From the NCBI GenBank assembly GCA_007859745.1, contig SMLU01000001.1:1674001-1738000 (forward strand): a stretch of 64,000 nucleotides of DNA. The letters run 5' to 3'. Each line of letters begins with the position of its first letter. The stretch's first letter is position 1. The position numbers and the translations under genes were made by a program. Below the pieces are notes generated by a model that was not told the origin of the DNA, did no database searches, and saw only the letters and a program-made list of their open reading frames with translations. The stretch comes from Phycisphaerae bacterium RAS1 (GTDB lineage: Bacteria; Planctomycetota; Phycisphaerae; UBA1845; Fen-1342). Shown here in pieces: positions 51,515 through 60,768 of this stretch.

Positions 51515-54234
51515 GCATGCGGATTTCGCAACAGCAGCTGGAGTCGTATCTGTGGGGCGCCGCGACGCTTTTGCGCGGCACCATTGATGCCGGCGACTAC
51601 AAGCAGTTCATCTTCCCGTTGCTCTTCTTCAAGAGACTCTGCGACGTCTTCGACGAGGAAACGCAGGCCGCGCTGAAGGAATCCGGCGGCGACAAGCGTT
51701 ACGCTGCGGGCCGCGAGCAGCACCGGTTTCAGATTCCGGCCGATGCCCATTGGCGCCAAGTTCGCAAAGAGGCGAAGAATGTCGGCGCGGCGCTGCAAAC
51801 AGCGATGCGAACCATCGAAACCGCCAACGCGGACAAGCTCTTCGGCATCTTCGGTGACGCCCAGTGGACGAACAAAGATCGCCTTTCCGATGCAATGCTG
51901 CGCGACCTGATCGAGCATTTCTCGTCGCTGGAACTGACGGTTGCGAACCTGCCCGAAGACGAGCTCGGCAACGGCTACGAGTACTTGATCAAGAAATTCG
52001 CCGATGATTCGGGTCACACGGCCGCGGAGTTCTACACAAACCGCACCGTCGTGCATCTCATGACCGAGATCCTACAGCCACAGCCGGGTGATGCGATCTA
52101 TGACCCAACCTGCGGCTCCGGCGGCATGCTGCTTTCCTGTGTCGCCCACCTGCGGCGTAACGAACAGGAATGGCGCAACGTCCGCCTGTACGGCCAGGAA
52201 CGCAACCTGATGACCTCGTCGATCGCCCGGATGAACTGCTTCCTGCATGGGCTCGAGGACTTTCAGATCGTTCGCGGCGACACGCTGTCCGACCCGAAGC
52301 TGGTCCGCGGCGATCGGCTGATGCAGTTTGACGTTGCGCTCGCAAATCCGCCGTACTCGATCAAGCAGTGGGATCGTGATGCGTTCGGGTCGGACCCCTG
52401 GGGCCGCAACTTGTACGGCACGCCGCCACAAGGGCGGGCCGACTACGCGTTCTGGCAGCACATCCTGTGCAGCCTGAAGCCGAAGACCGGGCGCTGCGCA
52501 ATCCTCTTCCCGCATGGCGTGCTGTTCCGCCAGGAAGAAGCCGACATGCGGCGCAAGCTCGTCGACGCTGACCTGATCGACTGCGTGATCGGCCTCGGCC
52601 CGAATCTCTTCTACAACTCGCCGATGGAGGCGTGCGTCGTCATTTGCCGTACCGCCAAGCCGAAGGCTCGAAGGGGCCGCATTCTCTTTATCAACGCCGT
52701 CGACGAAGTGACGCGCGAGCGAGCTCAGAGCTTTCTGACGGACGAGCACATCGCGCGCATCGTCGGCGCGTACAAAGGCTTCAAGGACGAAGGCGGGTTC
52801 ACGCGTGCTGCGGCGCTGGAGGCAATTCGGGCCAAGGACGCGAACCTGAGCATCCCGCTGTACGTGGCGCCGGTGACAAATGGCAATGGCCCGCGCAACG
52901 ACAAAAATGGGGACATGCTTCCCGCTGCGCTGTCCGCGTGGCTAACGAGCGTTCGTGAAGTACGAACATCACTGAAGGACCTTCTTGCACAGGTTGCCGC
53001 AGGGAGGCGTGGGGCCGGGAACAGGGCTACTTCTCTCGATCGACTCCGGCCCAACGCTGACTCGGCGAAGTTGCCGATGCTCAGCCGTAAGGGCTGGTCG
53101 CGCGCTCGATTCGGTGACATGGTGGAAAACGTCAACGAGCGCGTTGAGCCGGCGGATGCCGCGGAGGAGATTTACGTGGGGCTCGATGACCTCGACTCAG
53201 GCAGTCTGCACATTCGCCGTTGGGGAAAAGGCAGCGACGTCATAGGCACCAAGCTGCGGTTCCGCAAGGGAGACATTATTTTCGGGCGTCGCCGCGCGTA
53301 TCAACGCAAGCTGGCGGTGGCAGACGTGGACGGGATCTGCTCGGCACATGCGATGGTTGTGCGGGCCAAGCCCGACAAGGTGCTACCCGAGTTTCTTCCG
53401 TTCTTGATGATGAGCGACAAGTTCATGAATCGGGCCGTCGAGATTTCGATCGGCTCGCTCTCGCCCACGATCAATTGGACAACCATGAAGTTGGAGGAGT
53501 TCGACCTTCCGCCACTCGACCAACAGCGCCGCCTTGCCGACGTTCTCGGAGCACTGGACGACGCGAATGAACAGTATCAACAAACCACTGAAGCGGTGCA
53601 GCGAAGTCGCTCTGCGTGTATTGACGAGCATTTCACTGAATCCCTGCGACGCGCGGATAGCGCACGACTTGTGGAGCGCGCCGACATCGTCTACGGCATT
53701 ACGCTCGGTGGATACCGCAGTAGCTTGCCTATTGAGAAGCGCTACTTGCGTGTTGCAAACGTCGGCCGCGAACGATTCGACCTGGATGAGGTAAAGACAA
53801 TCAAATGTACGGAAGATGAGTCTTTGAAGTTCGCTTTGCAGCGAGGTGACGTGCTCATTGTAGAAGGTCATGCAAGCGTGGACGAGATTGGGCGCAGCGC
53901 TGTCTGGCTTGCAGAGCAGGACGGCGTTCTTCACCAAAACCATCTCATTCGCGCTCGCTGTTCACCGCAGCTCGTGCCAGAGTATCTGAACCTGTACGTG
54001 AACAGTGCCGTAGGCCGAAACTACTTTCGAAGTCGAGCAAAAAGCTCGAGTGGGCTTAACACTATAAATTCGACCGTAGTAAAGGAGTTCCCCGTACCGC
54101 TGGAAGACGTCGCACAGCAGTCAGAACTCGTGCAGCGTGTTCGGCGATTCGACGTCACATTAACGACTATGGTCGAGAGCATGTTACGGCTTCGCCAGAC
54201 CCTCACTGGGATTCTAAATACGGTGGTTGCATGA
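51511..54234 (+). CDS. hsdM-hsdS: HsdM-HsdS fusion (methylase and specificity subunit)
   Basis: A 907-aa fusion. Residues 1-480 are a second HsdM: DPTCGSGGML (198-207) and ANPPYSIKQW (278-287). From about 525 an HsdS follows, with one target domain (GWSRARFGDMVENVNERV ... GDIIFGRRRAYQRKL), a conserved coiled region (LPPLDQQRRLADVLGALDD, about 668-686), and a second target domain (YLRVANVGRERFDLDEV, GDVLIVEGHASVDEIG). The bipartite HsdS predicts a split recognition site. The start may be GTG 51511 (GTGA overlap) or ATG 51517. The final part has lower GC than its neighbours, as is common where specificity domains are exchanged. Confidence 0.94.
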   Translation: MSMRISQQQLESYLWGAATLLRGTIDAGDYKQFIFPLLFFKRLCDVFDEETQAALKESGGDKRYAAGREQHRFQIPADAHWRQVRKEAKNVGAALQTAMRTIETANADKLFGIFGDAQWTNKDRLSDAMLRDLIEHFSSLELTVANLPEDELGNGYEYLIKKFADDSGHTAAEFYTNRTVVHLMTEILQPQPGDAIYDPTCGSGGMLLSCVAHLRRNEQEWRNVRLYGQERNLMTSSIARMNCFLHGLEDFQIVRGDTLSDPKLVRGDRLMQFDVALANPPYSIKQWDRDAFGSDPWGRNLYGTPPQGRADYAFWQHILCSLKPKTGRCAILFPHGVLFRQEEADMRRKLVDADLIDCVIGLGPNLFYNSPMEACVVICRTAKPKARRGRILFINAVDEVTRERAQSFLTDEHIARIVGAYKGFKDEGGFTRAAALEAIRAKDANLSIPLYVAPVTNGNGPRNDKNGDMLPAALSAWLTSVREVRTSLKDLLAQVAAGRRGAGNRATSLDRLRPNADSAKLPMLSRKGWSRARFGDMVENVNERVEPADAAEEIYVGLDDLDSGSLHIRRWGKGSDVIGTKLRFRKGDIIFGRRRAYQRKLAVADVDGICSAHAMVVRAKPDKVLPEFLPFLMMSDKFMNRAVEISIGSLSPTINWTTMKLEEFDLPPLDQQRRLADVLGALDDANEQYQQTTEAVQRSRSACIDEHFTESLRRADSARLVERADIVYGITLGGYRSSLPIEKRYLRVANVGRERFDLDEVKTIKCTEDESLKFALQRGDVLIVEGHASVDEIGRSAVWLAEQDGVLHQNHLIRARCSPQLVPEYLNLYVNSAVGRNYFRSRAKSSSGLNTINSTVVKEFPVPLEDVAQQSELVQRVRRFDVTLTTMVESMLRLRQTLTGILNTVVA

Positions 54235-57152
54235 CATTCACCGAATCAAACACTGTCGAGCAGATGATTCTCGATGCCGCAAGTGTAAGCGGGAGCGCGG
54301 GATCGTCCTGGGCATACTGTCCGGGCGTCGAGCTGCCGCGCCAGCGCAGCGACGTGATGGTAGAGCCGTGGTTGCGGGAGGCGCTGATTCGGCTCAACCC
54401 CGAGATCGCGGCGCAGCCGGACCGAGCAGACGAAGTCATCTACAACCTGCGGGCCTGCATTCTGTCGGTCCAGGCGGACGGCGTCGTGCGGGCAAACGAG
54501 AACTTCATGGCCTGGCTGCGCGGCGAAAAGACGATGCCGTTCGGCCCCCACGGCGAGCACGTTTCCATCCGGTTGATCGACGCTGCCAAGCCCGCCAACA
54601 ATCGCCTGACGGTGTGCAACCAATGGACGTATCAGGCCGGCGCCGTCGAGAAGCGCTTCGACGTGGTATTTCTGGTCAACGGCCTGCCGCTGGTCATCGG
54701 TGAGGCGAAGACGCCCACGCGCAGCTCTGTGACGTGGTTCGATGGCGCGTTCCAGATCAACGAGATCTATGAAAAGCAGGTTCCGGCCATGTTCGTGCCG
54801 AACGTGTACTCGTTCGCCACGGAGGGGCGGGTGTTTCGCTACGGCTCCGTTCGCATGCCGATTGAAATGTGGGGGCCCTGGCGGGACGAGGAGAATCAGG
54901 AAGAGGGGCAGCTTCATCACGTCCGAGCCTCGGTCGCGAGCATGCTCAAGCCCGAGGTCGTGCTCGACATCCTGCAGAACTTCACGCTCTTCGCCACGGA
55001 CAAGAAGCACCGCCGGATCAAGATCATCGGGCGCTATCAGCAGTATTTCACGACGAACCAGATCGTCGACCGCGTCGTCAAGGGTTACCCGAAGAAGGGC
55101 CTGATCTGGCACTTTCAGGGCAGCGGCAAGTCGCTGTTGATGGTTTTTGCGGCTCAGAAACTCCGCATGCACCCCAAACTGGGCAATCCGACCGTGATGA
55201 TCGTCGTGGATCGCATCGACCTGGACACGCAGATCACGGCCACGTTCAACGCCGCCGACGTTCCGAACATGGTCGGCGTGGCCACGCGGCAGGAACTGCA
55301 GACCCTGCTGGCGCAGGATGTCCGCAAGGTGCTGATCACGACGATCCACAAGTTCGGCGAGGCGGGCGGGAAGCTGAATGAGCGTTCCAACATCATCGTG
55401 ATGGTCGACGAAGCGCATCGCACACAGGAAGGCGATCTCGGTCGGAAGATGCGCGAGGCGCTGCCGAACGCTTTCCTTTTCGGCCTGACGGGCACGCCAA
55501 TCAACCGGGCCGACAAGAACACGTTCTGGGCGTTCGGCGCGGACGAGGACACGAAGGGCTACATGAGCCGCTACTCGTTCCAGGAGTCGATTCGCGACAA
55601 AGCCACGCTGCCGCTTCACTTCGAGGCGCCGGAAGTGAAGCTGAAGATCGACAAGGCGGCGATCGATGAGGCGTATCAGCAGATCACCGGCGACCTCAGT
55701 GAGCAGGATCGCGACGACCTCGCCAAGCGCGCCGCCAAGATGGCTGTGCTGGTGAAGAACCCCGAGCGTGTCCGCGCTGTCGTGTCGCACATCGTCAAGC
55801 ACTTCCAGGCCAAGGTGGAGCCGAACGGCTTCAAGGCGCAGGTCGTGGTGTTCGATCGTGAATGCTGCGTGCTGTACAAGGCGATCATGGACGAGCTGGT
55901 CGGCCCCGACGCCAGCGCCATCGTGATGACGTCGGCGCAGGGCGACCCGCCGGAGTGGAAGCAGCACGTGCGCGACAAGGATGCGGAAGAGAAACTGCTG
56001 GATCGGTTCCGCGACCCGGCCGACCCGCTGAAGTACGTGATCGTCACGAGCAAGTTGCTGACAGGCTTTGACGCACCGATCCTGCAGGTGATGTACCTCG
56101 ACAAACCGATGAAGGATCACAACCTGCTGCAGGCGATCTGTCGCACCAACCGCACCTTTGGCCAGGAGAAAACGCACGGGCTGATCGTCGATTACATCGG
56201 CATTTTCGACGACGTGGCCCGCGCCCTCGATTTCGATGAGAAGGCCGTCCAGCAGGTGGTGTCCAACATCGACGAACTGCGGAAGGCGCTGCCGCTTCAA
56301 GTGCAAAAGTGCCTGGCGTTTTTCGTCGGCATTGACCGCAGCGTAGGCGGATACGAGGGATTGATGGCGGCGCAGCAGTGCCTGCCGAACAACGACAAGC
56401 GTGACAAGTACGCCGCGGAGTATTCGGTCCTCGGGACGATCTGGGAGGCGCTTTCGCCTGACCCGGTGCTCAGTCCATACGAGAAAGACTACCGCTGGCT
56501 GACCCAGGTTTACGAATCCGTGAAGCCGCCGAGCGGCAACGGCAAGCTGCTCTGGCACGCGCTCGGTGCGAAGACGGTCGAGCTAATCAACGAAAACGTA
56601 CACGTCGAATCGGTGCGTGACGATGTGGAGACGCTCGTGATGGATGCGCAAGTGCTCGAACAGATCCTCAAGGACGCGGAGCCGGAGAAAAAAGCGCGCG
56701 AGATCGAGATCAAACTGATCGCGCGACTGCGAAAGCACCTGGGCAACCCCAAGTTCACGGCGCTGGGGGAGCGACTGGAGAAGGTGAAAGAGCGTCACGA
56801 ACAGGGCTTCCTCACGAGCCTGGAGTTCCTGAAGGCGATGCTGGAGATCGCCAAGGAAGTCGTGGAAGCCGAGAAGGCCGTCGATCCGGTCGAAGATCGC
56901 GATCGGGCGAAGGAAGCGCTGACCGAACTGTTCAAGGAGGCGAAGGGCGCCAACACGCCCGTCATCGTCGAGCGCATCGTCACGGACATCGACGACATCG
57001 TGAAAAAGGTGCGGTTCCCGGATTGGCAGCATACGAGCCAGGGCGAACGGCTCGTGCAGAAAGAGCTGCGGCGCACGCTGCTCAAATACAAGCTGCACAC
57101 GGACCAGGAGCTGTTTGACAAGGCGTACGAGTACATCCGGCAGTATTACTGA
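54231..57152 (+). CDS. hsdR: Type I restriction enzyme subunit HsdR
   Basis: A 973-aa motor and nuclease subunit. The nuclease core reads RFDVVFLVNGLPLVIGEAKT with the ExK residues at 158-160. WHFQGSGKSLLMVF (Walker A, about 293-306), VMVDEAHRTQEG (DEAH at 393-396) and LTGFDAPILQVMYLDKP with ICRTNRTFG (motif VI) make up the translocase. The last 250 residues are helical, as usual for HsdR-HsdM contact. Start overlaps the HsdM-S stop (ATGA). All expected parts of an active enzyme are present. Confidence 0.96.
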   Translation: MTFTESNTVEQMILDAASVSGSAGSSWAYCPGVELPRQRSDVMVEPWLREALIRLNPEIAAQPDRADEVIYNLRACILSVQADGVVRANENFMAWLRGEKTMPFGPHGEHVSIRLIDAAKPANNRLTVCNQWTYQAGAVEKRFDVVFLVNGLPLVIGEAKTPTRSSVTWFDGAFQINEIYEKQVPAMFVPNVYSFATEGRVFRYGSVRMPIEMWGPWRDEENQEEGQLHHVRASVASMLKPEVVLDILQNFTLFATDKKHRRIKIIGRYQQYFTTNQIVDRVVKGYPKKGLIWHFQGSGKSLLMVFAAQKLRMHPKLGNPTVMIVVDRIDLDTQITATFNAADVPNMVGVATRQELQTLLAQDVRKVLITTIHKFGEAGGKLNERSNIIVMVDEAHRTQEGDLGRKMREALPNAFLFGLTGTPINRADKNTFWAFGADEDTKGYMSRYSFQESIRDKATLPLHFEAPEVKLKIDKAAIDEAYQQITGDLSEQDRDDLAKRAAKMAVLVKNPERVRAVVSHIVKHFQAKVEPNGFKAQVVVFDRECCVLYKAIMDELVGPDASAIVMTSAQGDPPEWKQHVRDKDAEEKLLDRFRDPADPLKYVIVTSKLLTGFDAPILQVMYLDKPMKDHNLLQAICRTNRTFGQEKTHGLIVDYIGIFDDVARALDFDEKAVQQVVSNIDELRKALPLQVQKCLAFFVGIDRSVGGYEGLMAAQQCLPNNDKRDKYAAEYSVLGTIWEALSPDPVLSPYEKDYRWLTQVYESVKPPSGNGKLLWHALGAKTVELINENVHVESVRDDVETLVMDAQVLEQILKDAEPEKKAREIEIKLIARLRKHLGNPKFTALGERLEKVKERHEQGFLTSLEFLKAMLEIAKEVVEAEKAVDPVEDRDRAKEALTELFKEAKGANTPVIVERIVTDIDDIVKKVRFPDWQHTSQGERLVQKELRRTLLKYKLHTDQELFDKAYEYIRQYY

Positions 57153-57254
57153 GGTGCGGCCGGAGCGGAGCGTTTCGGATGATTAACAAGGGTTACCTCG
57201 AGGTAGACGCAGGATGACGCCGCCTCGAGTTGATGGTGGAACGAGAGACCGCAA

Positions 57255-57617
57255 ATGAGCCAGGACGGCAAGACATTCGGTCAGGTGTTGCGTGAGCGAA
57301 GGGTCGCAAAGGGATTCAGTCTGCGAAAATTCGCCGAGATGGTGGGCGTGAGCCCGACGTATCTGTCGCAGGTAGAGCAGAACAAGGTCGAAAAGCCGCC
57401 GACTGCTGAGCGCGTGCGACGCATGGCGGAGCTGCTGGGCGAAAACGTCGATGAACTCAGCGCGCTGGCGGGACGTATGGCGGAGGACATTCAGGGCATC
57501 ATCAAGCAACAGCCGACGCAGATGCCTGAACTGTTGCGCGAGGCGAGCGGGCTTACTCCTGAGCAGCTCAAGAAGTTCATTGCGAGCATGCGTCGGGCGA
57601 AGGAGAAGGATCAATAG
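57255..57617 (+). CDS. XRE-family transcriptional regulator
   Basis: A 120-aa DNA-binding protein. Residues 8-62 are a full XRE helix-turn-helix (FGQVLRERRVAKGFSLRKFA, SPTYLSQVEQNKVEKPPTAE). The C-terminal half is helical (DIQGIIKQQPTQMPELLREA). It lies 3 bases before the ImmA/IrrE gene. Such pairs act as a repressor and its protease in phages and integrative elements; this pair may control the neighbouring restriction or mobility genes. Confidence 0.88.
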   Translation: MSQDGKTFGQVLRERRVAKGFSLRKFAEMVGVSPTYLSQVEQNKVEKPPTAERVRRMAELLGENVDELSALAGRMAEDIQGIIKQQPTQMPELLREASGLTPEQLKKFIASMRRAKEKDQ

Positions 57618-57619
57618 CC

Positions 57620-58336
57620 ATGAGCCCACGCGTTGCGGTCGCGCGAGACGACGTTCCATATCTTCCAAAGCAGCACATCGAGCGAGAGGCGGAGCTCGTT
57701 CTGGCTGAGTACGCTGAGTCGCACCGCGCCGTGACCGCGCCGCCGGTGCCGATCGACGAGATCGTCGAGATGCATCTGAAGTTGGTGGTCGAAATGATCA
57801 CCATGCGAGACCTGTCTCCATTCGGAGACGTACACGGCGCCATCTGGATGCGCGAACGAAAGGTCGGCGTTGATACCAGCCTCGATCCGGCGGTCAACCC
57901 GCGCAAACGCGGCCGCTATCACTTCACGCTCGCGCACGAAGCCGGCCACTGGCGGCTCCACCGCAAGTACTACCTCGAGGACGTCGCACAGGGGCGACTC
58001 TTCGGCGACGACCTCGCCAAGCCCGTGTACGTCTGCCGATCCGGCGACACGAAACCCGTGGAATGGCAGGCAAACCAATTCGCTGCCAACCTGCTCATGC
58101 CGAGGAAGATGGTTTACTCGGCCTGGGAGAACTGGCGCGGAAATCCCCACACCGTCGCCGTCGCTGAGGTTCGGCACGAGCGCGCCGGCGCCGCGGGCAT
58201 GGCCGACGAGGACGTCATGGAAGAGTTCTGCCGGCCGCTGGCAGGCACGTTTCAGGTGTCGCCAGAGGCGATGCGCATTCGCCTGAACGAACTAGAACTG
58301 CTCGTGAAAACCAAAACCGGATCGCTGTTCGGATAA
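57620..58336 (+). CDS. ImmA/IrrE-family metallopeptidase
   Basis: A 238-aa zinc peptidase. FTLAHEAGHWRLH (HEAGH at 106-110) is the HExxH zinc site, and KPVEWQANQFAANLLMP about 40 residues on supplies the third ligand, as in ImmA and IrrE. IDEIVEMHLKLVVEM is the conserved N-terminal part. Family members cut XRE repressors on DNA damage. The upstream XRE protein is the likely target, giving an inducible switch. Confidence 0.92.
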   Translation: MSPRVAVARDDVPYLPKQHIEREAELVLAEYAESHRAVTAPPVPIDEIVEMHLKLVVEMITMRDLSPFGDVHGAIWMRERKVGVDTSLDPAVNPRKRGRYHFTLAHEAGHWRLHRKYYLEDVAQGRLFGDDLAKPVYVCRSGDTKPVEWQANQFAANLLMPRKMVYSAWENWRGNPHTVAVAEVRHERAGAAGMADEDVMEEFCRPLAGTFQVSPEAMRIRLNELELLVKTKTGSLFG

Positions 58337-58401
58337 CAGCGCTGTTTTTTTCGACCGGGTGTTTGCTGTTTACGGTACATGGACATCAGGAGAACGACTG
58401 A

Positions 58402-59583
58402 ATGGCAAAGCACTTTGACCCGCGGAAGATTCTCAAGCAGATCTCCAACCAGTTGCTCAAGCAGTTCTTCACCGAGCGCGGCGAGCTTCTCGACATCCCC
58501 TGGGACGAGCTCACCGAAACCAAGATCGAACCCATCTTCGAGCGTTGGCAGAACCTGACGGAGGCGCAGCGCACCGACGTGCAGTTGATCCTGCAGCACG
58601 TCAATGAACTGGCCGACGACCGCGGTCTCAGCGTCCTCGCCGAAGAGATCGGTTCGCGTTTTCCCGATCGCGTGGCGGAGGTCACCGCGTGGGAGGCCCG
58701 CGCCGACAAGGTGATGTGGGCCTACCTCAATGTGCGCGAGGCGTTCGACGAGGCGGCGATGTTCGCGAGCGCCGATGCGCTTGCGGCCGGACGCTACTGG
58801 ATCAAGCGGAACGGATTGCCCAAAACGGCGATCACTGTTTCGCCGAAGATGAAGTCCGATCTCGGCGCCGCGATGACGGGCTTCTACTGGCCCAATCAGA
58901 TGCGCGGCCTGCACTGCGCGGTCGAGCACTACCGCCGGGCCAGCGGCGCCGAGTACTTTTTCGCCTACCTGGACGACTATCCGGACCACCAATTGGTGTT
59001 CGAGGACAGCGGGCAGATCGTGAAACGCTCGGACCGGTACGCGTTCGAGAACGTGTTCGTCTTCAGCCCTGCTGACGGTTCGTTGGAGTTCTTCGTTCGC
59101 GGCGGGAAGAAGGTGTACCAGCCGTTGCAGGTTGCGTTCTGCCGTGCGGTTCTCGGTGCCGACGTCGATCCCACCGATCCGCTGAAGCCGGCGTACCGGC
59201 TCGACCACCTGCTCGACCCGAACTTCCAGCTGCGCGCGGACCCTGGAGACCGCATCGCGGAAGCGCGGATCGTCCGGATGCGACTCGAACCCAAGGCGGC
59301 GCCGCTCAGCTACATCGAGCTGAAGGCTGACCTCAAGGGTCACGCCTCCGAGATCCATCAGATGATCGCGCACTACCTGAACGAGCAGAACGCGTCGGCA
59401 TCCCGCATGCGCGTCGGGCAGGTTGGCTTCCGAATCACGTTCATGAGCGATGGTCGCGCCAAGCCGAAAACGCTGCCGTTCAACGTGAGCCTGCCGAGCT
59501 CATGTGACCTGAAGAGCAAGACGGACGAGATGCGCACGATCGGTGAGCGCTGCCTCAAACTCTGGGGGATCGTCAATGAATGA
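58402..59583 (+). CDS. Unknown protein, two-domain (393 aa)
   Basis: A 393-aa soluble protein with AGGAG before the ATG. The N-terminal half is helical (MAKHFDPRKILKQISNQLLK, QFFTERGEL, WDELTETKIEPIFERW). The C-terminal half is mixed (SYIELKADLKGHASEIHQMI, VGQVGFRITFMSDGRAK, TIGERCLKLWGIV). No catalytic motif or family was recognised. Its stop overlaps the next start by 8 bases, so the two are coupled and probably work together. It lies between the XRE/ImmA switch and the recombination operon. Confidence 0.82.
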   Translation: MAKHFDPRKILKQISNQLLKQFFTERGELLDIPWDELTETKIEPIFERWQNLTEAQRTDVQLILQHVNELADDRGLSVLAEEIGSRFPDRVAEVTAWEARADKVMWAYLNVREAFDEAAMFASADALAAGRYWIKRNGLPKTAITVSPKMKSDLGAAMTGFYWPNQMRGLHCAVEHYRRASGAEYFFAYLDDYPDHQLVFEDSGQIVKRSDRYAFENVFVFSPADGSLEFFVRGGKKVYQPLQVAFCRAVLGADVDPTDPLKPAYRLDHLLDPNFQLRADPGDRIAEARIVRMRLEPKAAPLSYIELKADLKGHASEIHQMIAHYLNEQNASASRMRVGQVGFRITFMSDGRAKPKTLPFNVSLPSSCDLKSKTDEMRTIGERCLKLWGIVNE

Positions 59584-60556
59584 CCCGCTGGAAGTCATCT
59601 GGTCGTGTTTCGACGCACCGTCTGTGGCGTTCGCGGCGGAGGAGACCTCGCGCTGGCCGGCAGGCGCGCTTGAACGCTTGATCGCGCTCGGCGTCATTTG
59701 TGACGCAGAGCCGGCACAGCACGCCGTCTGTCCGAACTGCCCCGACCATCACGTCGAGAAAGTGCTTTTCCGTACTGGCCCGAATGGAGTGCGATATTTC
59801 GTCCCTTGCCCAGAGACTCTGCGAGTTGAGGTACCAGTCCAGCAGCTCCGCCGCTGGACGATCGACTTCGACGCCGTTGCGAGCATGGCGTCAGGCGCGA
59901 TTGTGGAATCTGGTCGCTGCACTTCGATCGTTGCGGGGCGACTCTGGCGGCTTGGCCGCGTGAATTGGCAGGGGTCGCATCGGGACGTCGTCTTGGTGCG
60001 CGGGTTGATGTGGCCCGACGGCGCACAGCTCGCTCCGCGCATCGACGGCACCGGGCGCGCGATCTTGGTTGTCGCCGACCGCGTCCCGCCTCGGCAGTTC
60101 TGGCCGGACCTACCGCCGCCCGTTGTGGCGCTCTCGGCGATAGCTCGGTCGTCGGATGCTGCGATCTTGATCGATCGCGCGGACATCGTTGCGACAGTCC
60201 AGGAGGTTGATGCCGCAAATCGGCAGGTTCGCCCGCTCGCGCTGACGCCGAAGCAGCAGAAGCAGGTGTTCCGATCCGCAGCTGCCGACGTTCTCAAGTC
60301 TGCCGTCAAGGACGAGGACTTCGTAAGCGCATATCGCGAACACGGCAGCTATCGCAAAGCCGCAAAGGCACTGAGTGAACGTCTCGGTGTGACCGTCTCG
60401 AAGGACGCGGTACAGCGCGCAGTCGCGAGCGCTGGCGGAATCGAGGCTGTGAAGTCCGACGACAGCAGTGAATCCGTTCAACGCACTGTCGCGTCGCAGC
60501 GCCACGACAGGCAGAGGAAATTCGCATCCCCATCGCAACCCCCTGATTTGGAGTGA
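59576..60556 (+). CDS. Unknown protein with zinc-like motif and C-terminal HTH
   Basis: A 326-aa protein starting MNDPLEVIWSCFDAPSVAFA inside the end of the previous gene. CPNCPDHHVEKV at about 50-61 could bind metal. The middle is beta-rich (RAILVVADRVPPRQFWPDL). Residues about 250-290 (SAYREHGSYRKAAKALSERL, TVSKDAVQRAVA) form a helix-turn-helix. The tail is polar. No family was recognised; a DNA-binding partner of the upstream protein is possible. Confidence 0.78.
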   Translation: MNDPLEVIWSCFDAPSVAFAAEETSRWPAGALERLIALGVICDAEPAQHAVCPNCPDHHVEKVLFRTGPNGVRYFVPCPETLRVEVPVQQLRRWTIDFDAVASMASGAIVESGRCTSIVAGRLWRLGRVNWQGSHRDVVLVRGLMWPDGAQLAPRIDGTGRAILVVADRVPPRQFWPDLPPPVVALSAIARSSDAAILIDRADIVATVQEVDAANRQVRPLALTPKQQKQVFRSAAADVLKSAVKDEDFVSAYREHGSYRKAAKALSERLGVTVSKDAVQRAVASAGGIEAVKSDDSSESVQRTVASQRHDRQRKFASPSQPPDLE

Positions 60557-60768
60557 CTTGCGCGCTTCAGCGAAGCGCGGGCAAGCACTGATCCAATCGC
60601 CAATTCCGCGACACCAGAGCCGGCGGGTGAGGCCGTGAGGCCATAACCCGGCGGTCACCAGTCGCGCCTGTGCCGGCGAATTTGCGGCGCGTGCCGCAGC
60701 ACAGCGATTCCGCGCGCATCGGATTCTGATCGTATCTGGGTGCATGCCTCCGGCCGCCGGAGGTCTCA
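60557..60768. promoter_or_regulatory. Intergenic region before the recombination operon
   Basis: About 210 bases. It holds the CATAACCCG repeat at 60640 and GCGCGTGCCGCAG words. GGAGG stands five bases before the sigma-like start at 60769. It probably carries the promoter for the right-hand operon; no clear -35/-10 was found. Confidence 0.35.
60640..60667. repeat. Direct repeat, right copy (possible attachment site)
   Basis: GCCATAACCCG-GCG-GTCACCAGTCGCG, related to 40106-40131 in the same orientation. See the left copy. A related but weaker word (ACATAACCGCCGGGTCA) occurs at about 46009, right behind the recombinase operon. Confidence 0.33.

Noticed and set aside
54246-56558. 770-codon open frame opposite hsdR
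   Set aside because: Antisense shadow; all HsdR motifs are on the plus strand and the minus frame has no recognisable domain.
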